From Cruorifilaria tuberocauda (taxonomy: Eukaryota; Nematoda; Chromadorea; Rhabditida; Onchocercidae): a DNA stretch of 28,582 nucleotides. Shown piece after piece: positions 9,145-18,419 of this stretch (its first letter is position 1; each line of letters opens with the position of its first letter). The notes under the pieces are model-generated. The model was not told the origin of the DNA. It made no database searches and saw only the letters and a program-made list of their open reading frames with translations. The translations under genes were made by a program, and so were the position numbers. The DNA is taken from NCBI GenBank assembly GCA_013365365.1, contig JABVXU010000648.1:1-28582 (forward strand), given 5' to 3'.

Positions 9145-9374
9145 TACTATCGTTATTCTAATTTGTTCATATCAGATGGTTAAAATAGTCCGAGAATGAT
9201 AAGTTGTTGATTAATTACAGTTCATCATAGAAAGTATTACTGTTATTCTAAGTTGTTTATATCAGATAGTTGAATCGAGAATGATAAGATGTTGCTTAGT
9301 TACAGTAAATCGTATAAAGTATTACTGTTATTCTATTTTGTTCACTTCATCAAATAGTTGATTCAAGAATGATA
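9145..9374. repeat. Tandem repeat, three copies of 85-90 bp
   Basis: The phrase TGTTATTCTAAKTTGTTYAT begins the copies at about 9151, 9241 and 9326. Each copy continues with ATCAGATRGTTGAAT and GAGAATGATAAG. The last copy passes directly into the ATGATA simple repeat, whose first units resemble the end of this unit. Confidence 0.85.
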
Positions 9375-9660
9375 AAATGATAATGGTGATGATAATAACA
9401 ATGATGATGATGATGATGATAATGATGAAGATGATAATGATGAAGATGATAATGATGATGATGATAATGATAATAATGATGATAATGATAGTAGTGATAA
9501 AGGTAGTAATAATGATGATGGTAATGATGATTATGATAATGATGGTGATGATAACAATGATGATGATAATGATAATAATGACGATAGTGATAGTAATGAT
9601 AAAGGTAGTAATAATGATGATGATAACAATGATGTTGATAACAATGATGATGTTAATCAT
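9372..9660. repeat. ATGATG/GATAAT simple repeat with a 102 bp internal duplication
   Basis: GATAAT and GATGAT units alternate. The phrase GATAAAGGTAGTAATAATGA occurs at 9496 and 9598, so a block of 102 bp has been duplicated within the array. Because 3 and 6 bp units without stops keep frames open, both strands show long frames here (104 codons plus, 115 codons minus, the latter almost all Ile). These are artefacts. Confidence 0.95.
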
Positions 9661-10526
9661 AGTACAACATACCATAAATAAAGTACCATAAATTATTCTT
9701 ATCGATATAAATTATAATTGTAATTAAAATATTTCACTCCTACTATTATAATTTATCATATCAGATAAATGATTACGAGATGATATATTATCACATAAAG
9801 CTATAGTATATCACCAAATAGTTTAGACAATATTCACTCTAGACTAAATTATTTCCTTCTTAATTTGCAAGAAATTATTTATAATTGAGAGAAAAGTGTG
9901 ATTGATTAAGCTATTAAGGTATATGCAAATTGTACAAATGAATTTTCTATTTACTCAAACAACAACAGCAACAACAATAACAACAACATTTACTATTATT
10001 AACTCTCAATGGATTTATCTTTTACATCGAATAAGTCAATTTAATTAATTTCATTCGATTCATTTTTACCTTATGCTAAAGTTTATTGTGAAATATTAAA
10101 CATTTTCTAGCGTTTAATTAAGCATCAATTTGATAAAATCATTATTTTGATGAATAATTTCGATAAATTTCAAGTTTAAATTTATTCAATGATAATATTT
10201 AAAGGTGAAGAATTAATTTTGCATTATTTTAAATTTCAATTTTTGATTTAAAAATTTACCACAGAATTGTTAAATGGAACGGAATAAAATTTATGTATAT
10301 TATACAAATATTAAAATTTATAATTTTCTAAATTTACAGGTAAAAATTTAAATTGATTATTTATAGTAAATAGCGATAATAATGATAATAGTGATAATAA
10401 TTAGGAATCGTAATTATATATAAAATTAATTGCGAAAACAATTGAAAAATTATAAATATATTACAATTATAAAGTAAATGAATAATCATAAATAAGAAAA
10501 AAATGAAGAAGAGAAGGATAAAAAAA
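9661..10526. other. AT-rich non-coding stretch with a CAA microsatellite
   Basis: No gene is seen. A CAA-type microsatellite lies at 9957-9988. Short GATAAT words recur at 10374-10402. The rest is AT-rich sequence rich in AAATTT. Confidence 0.55.
9957..9988 (+). repeat. Imperfect CAA microsatellite
   Basis: CAA units with one CAG and one TAA-type interruption over 32 bases. Confidence 0.9.
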
Positions 10527-10592
10527 TGTGAAGCGCTTCTGTTCCATGCAAATAAATCAACAAGGCGCTTTTGTTCCGTATGAATGAATCAT
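10527..10592 (+). repeat. Dispersed element, copy 2, with a diverged 32 bp tandem copy
   Basis: 10527-10547 matches the reverse complement of 1160-1180 at 20 of 21 positions. The core GCGCTTCTGTTCC (10533-10545) is followed 32 bp later by GCGCTTTTGTTCC (10565-10577), and the 32 bp units as wholes are similar, both ending in AATCA. So this locus carries one and a half to two units of the element. Its role is unknown. Confidence 0.6.
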
Positions 10593-11340
10593 AATACGAG
10601 CATTTCTGATCGTTAGAATTGAATTAATTTGTGAATTGAATTAATAATTCAATTATAAAAAGAATTTATGGCTTATAGAAAAGAATGTTTTTTTTACATT
10701 CTCACGTGAAAATTCTATAAATGCTCATTCGATTGTAAAATTCATCAAATAATTATTCATTTTCAAGTGGAATTAAATTCAGATTGGAAAAAATTCCAAT
10801 AATTGGTTTGAGTGATTTTAAAACCAATCAATAATTCTATTCTTTCTTATTATCATTTCCATACTTATCTGAAAACCATGATAAATTCCATTTTAAAAAA
10901 AATATATTAGTAAAACTGATGAAATGATATGATAATAATTTTAAAAATGATAGTAATTCTGACGTATTTATTTATCGCTTTTCTCATAAAACTCAATACT
11001 TCGACTGGAAAAATTTAATTTAGAATTAATACTTTAGCCTAAAAATAAAACAGTTATTTTCGAGTAGATAAATTTTTATGATGAATAAAAAAATAATAAA
11101 AATGAACAAAAAAAACTGGATAATTTTTAATTTCTATTTATTGATGATATGAAAATGGAAAAAAAAATGGATGATAATTGATTTTTGATGATTTAAAACT
11201 AATCAATAATGCTATTCTTTTCTATACTCATTTCCATACCTATCGCAAAATTAAATAAAATAAAAATTTTTTTGCAACAAATCGTAAACAAAACTGCTAA
11301 TAACTATAATTTCATGAAATATCTTAATTTTAAAGCAAAC
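10593..11340. other. AT-rich non-coding stretch with a dispersed duplication
   Basis: A segment of about 57 bp at 10812-10869 (GATTTTAAAACCAATCAATA then a TTCTTATTATCATTTCCATAC-like part) recurs diverged at 11188-11244. A hairpin with 8 bp arms ATTGGTTT/AAACCAAT lies at 10802-10828. No gene is recognised. Confidence 0.5.
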
Positions 11341-11352
11341 GATTGCTGATGA

Positions 11353-11496
11353 TTATTGACCTTGAATTTGAGAAGTTCAATTTGGATAGGTGTGCCGAAT
11401 CAAATCAGTGAAGCTGAAATAATCGCTATCGAAAAATTATTTAACGATTTTCATCTGATTTATAACCACTATTATTACTTACTTTCTCATACTTAA
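11353..11496 (+). other. Exon-like open frame, 47 codons without ATG
   Basis: The frame runs from two consecutive TGA stops to TAA and includes GVPNQISEAEIIAIEKLF, which is helix-like and ordinary in composition. It loosely resembles the helix before the first EF-hand of calmodulin-type proteins (pattern Q-hydrophobic-S/T-E-x-E/Q-I ... F-x-x-F). However, no DxDxDG calcium loop follows and no good splice sites bound it. It is an exon fragment, a relic or chance; chance is the default. Confidence 0.1.
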
Positions 11497-11897
11497 TTCC
11501 TCAATTGATAAATTATCCCATTTGAAAAACTCATCGCCAATATTACAATATTTGAATTTAACAAAGTTAAAATTTTTTTCGTTTGTTTAATTTAAAAGTA
11601 AAAACAGAAGGAAAGAGAAGTTTCTTCAATATTTCTCCGATAATATTTATTATATAAATTTAAAATTAATTAATAATCAATATATTATTAATTATATTTA
11701 TTTGTTATTTTTTTACTTACTCTCTATTCATTACATTTTACATAAGTAAGTAATTGTATTTTGAAAATTTTCAAAAATACTAATTTCATTAAAAAGGATC
11801 AAATTAATTCCTTCCTTTTTTCAGAGTTTTAAATTTCTCAAAACTGCTATTTTAGAAATTAATTAACAAAGAAAATATTTCACTGTAATAGAAGGAG

Positions 11898-11898
<1 letters not shown>
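11497..11898. other. AT-rich non-coding stretch
   Basis: Nothing recognised. The piece 11630-11720 is nearly pure A/T with ATTAATAATCAATATATTA-type self-complementary sequence. Confidence 0.5.
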
Positions 11899-11940
<42 letters not shown>

Positions 11941-11942
11941 AA
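11899..11942 (+). repeat. GA microsatellite
   Basis: GA dinucleotides run from 11901 to about 11935, then GGGAGAAA. The next 190 bases form a less AT-biased island with a TATATAAAA word at 11966-11974 and donor-like words. Confidence 0.95.
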
Positions 11943-12171
11943 CTTAAATATTCATTTCGGTCAAGTATATAAAATAGCGGTAAGGGAGGAAATGCGATAT
12001 TAATTTGCTTACAGATCGGTTAAAAGTAGAAAGAAAGGTAAGAAGGGCGCAAAATTTATTACTATCACTATCACAGCAATGTTAACATTCTTTTACAACT
12101 ACCGCCGCACATTTGCGCCCCCAAACATTTACAATCCAAACTGACAAAAATTTTTTACAGCAGAAATAACC
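11943..12171. other. Less AT-biased island with a GC-rich inverted repeat
   Basis: TATATAAAATAGCGG at 11966 resembles a core TATA element. An acceptor-like CTTACAG ends at 12014 and a strong donor-like AAAG|GTAAGA lies at 12037/12038, enclosing only 23 bases. GGGCGCAAA (12045-12053) and TTTGCGCCC (12112-12120) are exact complements 58 bases apart, and contain E2F-like cores. No long frame is open. A promoter or transcribed end is possible but unproven. Confidence 0.25.
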
Positions 12172-12735
12172 CAAGAAACAGGTGTCATTGTTAAAAAGTT
12201 AAAATGCTAAAACTTCTATGTATGTTAAAATTCAAAGTTCAAACCATTTATAGTTTAAGTAACAATAAGTATTTAAATGTTGAAATCTCAAAAGTTCTAT
12301 GTAAGTCAAAGTTAAAAGTTAGAGTCATTTATAGTTTAAATAACAATAAGTATTTAAATGTTGAAATTTCAAAACTTCTATATAAGTTAAAGTTAAAAGT
12401 TAGCGTCATTTATAGTTTAAGTAACAATAACGTTTAGCATAAGAAATAGGTGTCATTGTTAAATAGTTGAAATTAAACTATATGTAAGATAAAGTTAAAG
12501 TAAAATTCAAAACCATTTGTAGTTTAAGTAACAATAAGCATTTAAATGTTGAAATTTCAAAACTTCTATATAACTTAAGGTTAAAAGTTAGAGTCATTTA
12601 TAGTTCAAGTAATAATAAGTAATTGGCTTAAGAAATAGGTATCATTGTTAAAAAGTTGAAATGTTAAAACTTCTATGTAAGTTAAAGTTAAAAGAATCAT
12701 TTATAGTTAAAGTAACTTTCATTTATAGTTTAGTA
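12172..12735. repeat. Tandem repeat, 81 bp unit with an open frame by periodicity
   Basis: CATTTATAGTTTAAGTAACA-type sequence occurs at 12245, 12326 and 12407, then 12514, 12595 and 12698. The first three steps and one later step are exactly 81 bp. A second phrase AGGTRTCATTGTTAAAWAGTT marks larger blocks near 12180, 12448 and 12638. Because 81 is a multiple of three, a 77-codon frame with a 27-residue repeat (IYSLSNNKYLNVEISK) stays open at 12204-12437. I read it as an artefact. Confidence 0.85.
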
Positions 12736-13426
12736 ACTCATTATTTTACTAAGTTTTAATCTCTATAGTTCACTTTACTTTTTTTTCATGATATTTTTAC
12801 TCAGTATTTTTTAATTATTTATTTAATCATAATAGTTTAAGTTAACAAATAAAGTAAATTACAATCTTAAGAGTAATGTTCAGGTGAAAACAAAAGTATT
12901 AAACAAATTTGTTAAATACTGCAAAATTTTCCAAATATATTATAGATATACTTATTAATGCGTAATAGAGCTAATTAATTAAAATATAATTAATTAGGAA
13001 AAAAAACAATGATAAGAAAAATATAAAACAATAATAATAATAATAATAAAATTACTAATTAATAAATTCACATGAAGAAATATCCTTCATGCTATTCGTT
13101 TATTAATATATAGCCAGGCTATAAACTAGCCATAAATTATTGCAAAACTCGTCAAATCTAAGATTCAAAATTCAATTTAATTTAATTTAATTCAAAATTT
13201 CCAGCTTGTAGCATGCAAATTGTCGATTGCAAATATAATCAATAGAAATAAATTAGCCCTAATAGTTATTTTCAAAAGTAATTTGAAGAATCCTTCAATT
13301 AATCTAAATTACTTCCAAAAGTAATTTAAGTAATTCATGAATTACTTTTAATTAAGTTTAAAAGCTTAAATTAAGCTAAACATATTCATAAATTAATATG
13401 TAACACAAATTTATGTATATACAATT
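12736..13426. other. AT-rich non-coding stretch with an AAT microsatellite and a palindrome
   Basis: AAT units occupy about 13029-13050. A perfect 20 bp palindrome lies at 13328-13347. TTAATTTAATTTAATTC-type sequence occurs near 13173. No gene is recognised. Confidence 0.55.
13328..13347. repeat. Perfect 20 bp palindrome
   Basis: AAGTAATTCA followed at once by its exact reverse complement TGAATTACTT, with no loop. Related AAAGTAATT words lie on both sides (13275-13325), so it probably arose within a local repeat of this word. Confidence 0.85.
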
Positions 13427-13845
13427 CTTATCACATACATATCATTCCTCATCACACATATACCTTACCTTATCACTTACATATCTTACCTTATCACATA
13501 CATAGCTTTCCTTATCACATATATACCTCACCTTGACACTTAATACCTTACCTCATCATATATATATATATATATCTTACCTTATCAAGTATATACCTTG
13601 CTTTATCAAATACACACTTTTCCTCACTACATACTTATCTTCCTTATCACTTAAATATCTTACCCCATCACATATATATATACCTTACCTTATCACATGC
13701 ATATCTTTCTTATCACATATATATCTTCCTTCATCACATGCATATATTTTACCTCACAACATAATATACCTTACCTTATCACATGCATACCTTTCTTATC
13801 ACATATATATCTTACCTTATCACATATATCTTTCTATTAGCACAA
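13427..13845. repeat. CTTATCAC/ATATAT degenerate array, unit about 20-30 bp
   Basis: Eighteen or so units of the form CTTACCTTATCACATATATA recur, with lengths of 19-33 bp. Eleven contain CTTATCA, the reverse complement of the GATA-factor word TGATAAG. The 118-codon frame at 13533-13889 reads through it as Ile/Tyr/Leu/Ser/His repeats and is judged spurious. Confidence 0.85.
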
Positions 13846-13969
13846 ATAATCATACTTACTTATACTCATTTCTCATCAAAGTTAAATAACTTTTTGCAAC
13901 AATAAATTTGAGAAATGAAAATGAAAGAAAAATAGCAATTTAGAGGTGAAATTTATCAAATATGAATAA

Positions 13970-14092
13970 AGTCCGATAAGAAGCGAAAGATTGGACTATA
14001 TGGAAATGAATTTTCGAGTAGCTAAGCTTAACCGAATGCTAACAAAAGTGGCCAAAGACAAATTATTTGGCCCGTCTTTCTCTTCTAACTAG
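13970..14092 (+). other. Exon-like open frame, 40 codons
   Basis: Between TAA (13967) and TAG (14090) the frame reads with well mixed residues. From an internal ATG at 14000 it is MEMNFRVAKLNRMLTKVA and ends KLFGPSFSSN. The local base composition is clearly less AT-biased than on either side, where two repeat arrays begin. A weak acceptor AAAG could precede it. I recognise no family. It would fit a terminal coding exon or a 30-residue small ORF, but chance remains likely. Confidence 0.2.
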
Positions 14093-14154
14093 CCGCTAAC
14101 ATGATTAATCCATGAAGAGTTGCTAAATCATATAATTCTTCATCTCTCTTCTCT

Positions 14155-14597
14155 CCCTAAATATTTCAATTTCAGTATTTTAATACTCTCTAACATTTCA
14201 ATTCCAATATTTTAATACTGCTGAACATTTTAATTCCAGTATTCAAGTACTGTCTAAATATTTCAGTTCCAATGTTTAAATACCCCCTAAATATTTCATT
14301 TCTAGTATTTTAATATTTTCCAAACATTTCAATTGCAACATTTTAATTCCAATAATTTAATACTCTCTAAAATTTCAATTGCAATATTTTGATACTCGCT
14401 AAACATTTTAATTCTAGTAATTAAATACTCTCTAGACATTTTAATTCCAATAATTTAATACTCTCTAAAATTTCAATTACAATATTTTGATACTCGCTAA
14501 ACATTTTAATTCTAGTATTTAAATACTCCCCAAAAATTTCAATTCCAGTATACAAGCACTCCCTAAACATTTCAATTCCAGTATTTAAGTACTGCGA
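14155..14597. repeat. Tandem repeat, 33 bp unit, about 13 copies
   Basis: Units have the form CTCTCTAAACATTTYAATTC then CAGTATTTWAATA. Spacing is 32-33 bp across the array, and three-unit blocks near 14367-14530 repeat as a group (98 bp). Copies differ by several bases each. Confidence 0.9.
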
Positions 14598-15224
14598 TTA
14601 TGTAATTTTTGAAGCGGATTTTTCCGGAATCTTTTATACCATAGAAATACTAAAAATCGGCAAATACTAAATTATTAAAAAATATATTTCGTATTTTTTT
14701 CAAATTTATATCACTTAATATATCCATGTACACAAGGAAATTGAAAATATTCAACTTGTTAAGCTTCGCATATATCAGAAATCAAATACATGAATGGAGT
14801 TCAATACATAAATATCGGAAATAAAATATTTAGCTTGGATACAAAGATATCTTTTGTTATGAAATCTTCCAAGAAAATTATCTAAGCATGAAAATTAGAT
14901 TTCTCATTTGATAAAAGAATTGAATGAATAAAATAGCATTCCATTTAATTAGCACTCATAACCGAACTGTTATCCTAAAATGCTCAATTCTTTTTCTCTT
15001 CCATTTCTTCCGAACCTTTTTATACTATAAAATTATTTATTTAATTTTTATTATCAATAAAAGTTATCGATGGAAGGAAAAGTCAGACGGCGACGATAAA
15101 ATTTTCGTTTGATGAAATGAAACGGAAAGATTTAAATTGGAGAGGACAGTGATAGCACAAAACATACATTTTATCATTTTCCATTTTACTATTTGCTCAG
15201 ACGTTTTTTTTTCCTGTTTACATT
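14598..15224. other. Non-coding stretch with doubtful short frames
   Basis: A 62-codon plus frame (14924-15112) and the start of a 60-codon plus frame (15137-15319) lie here. Both have fairly mixed residues but no recognisable motif, and the second runs into the minisatellite. No repeat array is present. Splice-like signals are not clear. I leave them as unproven. Confidence 0.35.
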
Positions 15225-15625
15225 TGGCATTCATGCATAACATAAATGAAATACGAATGAAGCGATGCGTACGTTCGTTTACTTTTTGTGAGGTTAAACT
15301 TCACGTATGGCATGGATGAAATACGAATGAAGCGATGCGTACGTTCGTTTACTTCTGGCGAGGTTAAACTTCACGTATGGCATGAATGAAATGTAAATGA
15401 AGCGATGCGTACGTTCGTTTACTTTGGCAAGGTTAAACTTCACGTATATCATGAATGAAATGTAAATGAAGCGATGCGTACGTTCGTTTACTTCTGGCGA
15501 GGTTAAACTTCATGTATGGCATGAATTAAATACCAACGAAGTAATGCGTACTTTTACTTTTGGCAAGTTAAACTACACGTATAGCATCAATGAAATACGA
15601 ATGAAGTGATTTGGCGAGGTTAAAC
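15225..15625. repeat. CpG-rich 70 bp minisatellite, six copies
   Basis: GCGATGCGTACGTTCGTTTAC starts copies at 15262, 15332, 15402 and 15471 (steps 70, 70, 69); diverged copies start at 15541 and about 15606. Units also contain GGCGAGGTTAAACTTCACGTA. Each unit has six or so CpG dinucleotides in DNA where CpG is otherwise scarce. The core is identical in four copies while the rest varies slightly. The last copy is truncated at GGTTAAACT and merges into a CT microsatellite. Confidence 0.95.
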
Positions 15626-15667
15626 TCTCTCTCTCTCTCTCTCTCTCCCTCTCTTTCTCTCTCTCTC
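15625..15667 (-). repeat. CT (GA on minus) microsatellite
   Basis: CT units with two short interruptions. It begins exactly where the last minisatellite unit reads AAACTTC in other copies and AAACTCT here, so slippage probably started from that CT step. Confidence 0.95.
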
Positions 15668-16358
15668 ACATAACTTCCAAATTCTGAACAGGAAAATTAA
15701 GCAAAAAACAATTTAAAGAAAGTCTTAACTCGAATCAAATAATTACTTTAAATCTGATATTATTACTAAGTTAGAAAGTTTAATTTTACATCGTCTGGCT
15801 CAAATTTCTGAGAAACTGACCAGAAAGCTTAAGTACTATATCATTTGTTAGATTTTATAAACAAAAAAAAAATCCACTAAAACTTTAATTGAATTAAAGA
15901 ATATTTAAAATATTTGAATTCAGAAATGAGTTGCAAAAATTCCCTTTGTTGTTTTTTATAAAATAACCAAAGTAATTAGCTTAAGTTATACTTAATTAAT
16001 CATATGAAGACTTCTAATCATTAATTTCCATCCACTTAATCATTATTTTAATCCATCGATATTACATATCAAATAATACTAATGCCTAATCTAAACATTA
16101 ACTGATTGGATGTGAAATCATTATCACTTAGCAACTTATAGATTTAGAAAGTTATACCTTACATATTACAGAGTAAAATGAAATCATTATCATTTAGATA
16201 CGATGATCATTAATCAATCTCGTCCAGTATATACTTTTACAATCTTCAATTTTCCATTATCCTGTTTCGATGGTTATTTAGTATAACTTAAAATGAATAT
16301 GTTATTTCAGTAAGTTATCAATAAAGAAGAGAATGAATAAAAAAGGAACCGATTTGAA
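15668..16358. other. AT-rich non-coding stretch
   Basis: There is no gene or clear array. GAAATCATTATCAYTTAG occurs twice near 16112 and 16180. A mixed patch lies at 16200-16270. Confidence 0.5.
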
Positions 16359-16391
16359 GTGGTCACTGAGTGGTCAGTAAATGGTCATTGA
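16359..16391 (+). repeat. Three GGTCA words at 11 bp spacing
   Basis: GTGGTCACTGA, GTGGTCAGTAA and ATGGTCATTGA follow each other without gaps. The GGTCA pentamer is the core of nuclear-receptor half-sites. The spacing is close to one helical turn. Binding is inferred only. Confidence 0.5.
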
Positions 16392-16554
16392 GAAGGAAGG
16401 AAACACGGTACAGGTTCTGTGAAATAAAGACTCAATTTCTATAAAAACAATATTTTTTTTTTCGGTCTTATAAAGAATACAATGGTGAAGCAATGATGGG
16501 TTTGATATTGGATACTTGACCTTTTTACAATTAACTTTCAATATCACTACTGCT

Positions 16555-16812
16555 ATTTTGTAAAGTAAATTAAGAGGTTACAAGAATGAATATAAGGTAA
16601 ATTAAGAGGTTATGAGAATAAACTATTATCATTGTGATCACGAAAGTAAATTAAGAGGTTACTGGAATGAATATAAGGTAAATTAAGAGGTTACAGGAAT
16701 GAATATAGGTAAGTTGAGAGGTTACGAGAATGAATATAAGGTAAATAAAGAGGTTATGAGAATGAATATAAGGTAAATAAAGAGGTCATGAGAATAAACA
16801 GTTATCATTGCT
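16555..16812. repeat. Tandem repeat, GTAAATTAAGAGGTTA unit, seven to eight copies
   Basis: GTAAATTAAGAGGTTACAAG followed by AATGAATATAAG recurs with spacing of 33-40 bp. A longer block including AGAATAAACWRTTATCATTG occurs near 16616 and near 16790. Copies change gradually from AAATTAAGAGG to AAATAAAGAGG along the array, as expected for neighbour-to-neighbour duplication. Confidence 0.9.
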
Positions 16813-17110
16813 ATCAAGAAAAAAATCATTTTGTAAAATAATATCAGTATCGAAAATATCAGTAAAGTAATATCAGTATGGAAAAAACAAATGAAAGGTT
16901 AATTGTTTTGAAGTTTTACAATTTATATTTAAAAAACAAAAAAACAAAATGGACAGTACCATTTTTGGTCACTGTTTAAAAATATTAATAACTTAAAAAT
17001 TTCTTTAAATGATATAATAAATGATTTATCTGTTATTAACAACAATAACTAATATTATCACTATTAATAATAATATTAGTACAATAAGTTAAGCAGAATA
17101 ACTATTATTA
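16813..17110. other. AT-rich spacer
   Basis: ATATCAGTA occurs three times at 16840-16880. ATTATTAC and AATAAT words increase toward the large duplication that follows. No gene is seen. Confidence 0.45.
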
Positions 17111-17970
17111 TCAAATTACTTTTTACTACTAGTATTGATAAAATAGTAAAAAAAAATAACTGTTATTGACAAACTACTACTACTGCTACTATTACCAATA
17201 AGAAAAACAATGGTTGCTATTAAGTATTGCTATTACACTAAGGTTTTCAGTAAAACAATGACATTACTGCTATTACAGTAAGAAACTGGCTAAAACAGTT
17301 ATAATACTATTGCATTAAGATTAAGTACGATAAAAACTATTGTAATTGCTACTAGATTAAAATAGTGATTAAAACAATGATAATGCTCTTAAGACAATAA
17401 TTACTATTATTTCTATTACATTAAAATATGTGAAACAATAACTGCTATCATTGCTATTACAATAAGATATTTAAGCAAAAATAATTAATGCTAGGTAAGA
17501 AAATAACTACTATAAAAATGCTATTAGTTAAGATATATGAAACAATCAAATTACTTTTTACTACTAGTATTGATAAAATAGTACAAAAATAACTGTTATT
17601 GACAAACTACTACTAGTGCTACTATTACCAATAAGAAAAACAATGATTACTATTGCTATTACATTAAGATTTTCAGTAAAACAATAACATTACTGCTATT
17701 ACATTAAGAAACTAGATAACACAGTTATAATACTATTGCATTAAGATTAAGATAACTATTATAATTGCTACTAGATTAAAATACTGATTAAAACAATGAT
17801 AATGCTCTTAATTAAGACAACAACTACTATTATTGCTATTACATTAAAATATGTGAAACAATAACTACTATCACTGCTATTACATTAAGATATTTAAACA
17901 ACAATAATTAATGCTAGATAAGAAAACAACTACTATAAAAATGCTATTAGGTTAAGATATGTGAAACAAT
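17111..17970. repeat. Direct tandem duplication of about 435 bp
   Basis: TCAAATTACTTTTTACTACT opens copies at 17111 and 17546. The copies stay alignable to the end of GCTATTAGTTAAGATATATG near 17540 and its partner near 17965 (435 and 425 bp). Each copy is itself made of degenerate TTGCTATTACATTAAGAT units of about 50-70 bp. Differences are scattered substitutions and a few indels. No frame stays open. Confidence 0.9.
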
Positions 17971-18419
17971 AACCGCTATTACTGTCGTTACATTAAGATA
18001 TTAAAATAATAATTAATATTTGCTAATACAATAAGGTATTGAGGAATGATAGTAGAAAAATGAAAAGTATGTTATTGGAGTAAGATAAGAGAGAATAATT
18101 CCTCTCTGGAGAGAAATCATTTGAAAGAGTTAATTAAGTCATAAAAGAGATATGATAAAAGCAATGATCGGTTTTGGAAAAGAGAGAAACCCATAAAATA
18201 TCATTCTTTCTCACTGAGATCGTTAAATTACTCGAAATTCCAATCGGTAGTGGACGATCAGAAACGATATCATGGATATATATAATACATATATCGTTCA
18301 ACTAAGGTCATGCACATTAGACCTTATTCGAAAGGGTCACGGTTATTTGGAAATTTGACTGATAAAATTTCAATCAATTGAAAATCCTATTAATTAAATT
18401 TAATTAAAAATTGAAAAAT
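17971..18419. other. Non-coding stretch with a mixed island
   Basis: The sequence at 18220-18350 is less AT-biased and includes TAAGGTC/GACCTTA arms (18303-18309 and 18320-18326) around a 10-base loop. Two GGTCA words lie within 30 bp. No useful open frame is seen. Confidence 0.45.

Noticed and set aside
9328..9691. Open frames of 104-115 codons on both strands
   Set aside because: They read through ATGATG/GATAAT repeats and give almost pure Met/Ile or Ile/Val strings; a repeat artefact.
13533..13889. 118-codon plus-strand frame, the longest ATG frame
   Set aside because: It lies in a degenerate CTTATCAC/ATATAT array and reads as Ile/Tyr/Leu/Ser/His repeats with no domain.
14050..14072. GGCCAAA/TTTGGCC hairpin as a structured RNA
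   Set aside because: Only 7 bp with a 9-base loop; overlaps an open frame and has no further pairing.
13427..14597. CRISPR-like regular repeats
   Set aside because: Units are contiguous and degenerate with no unique spacers, and the DNA is eukaryotic in character.
14924..15319. Two plus-strand frames of 60-62 codons
   Set aside because: No domain and no splice context; the second runs into the 70 bp minisatellite.
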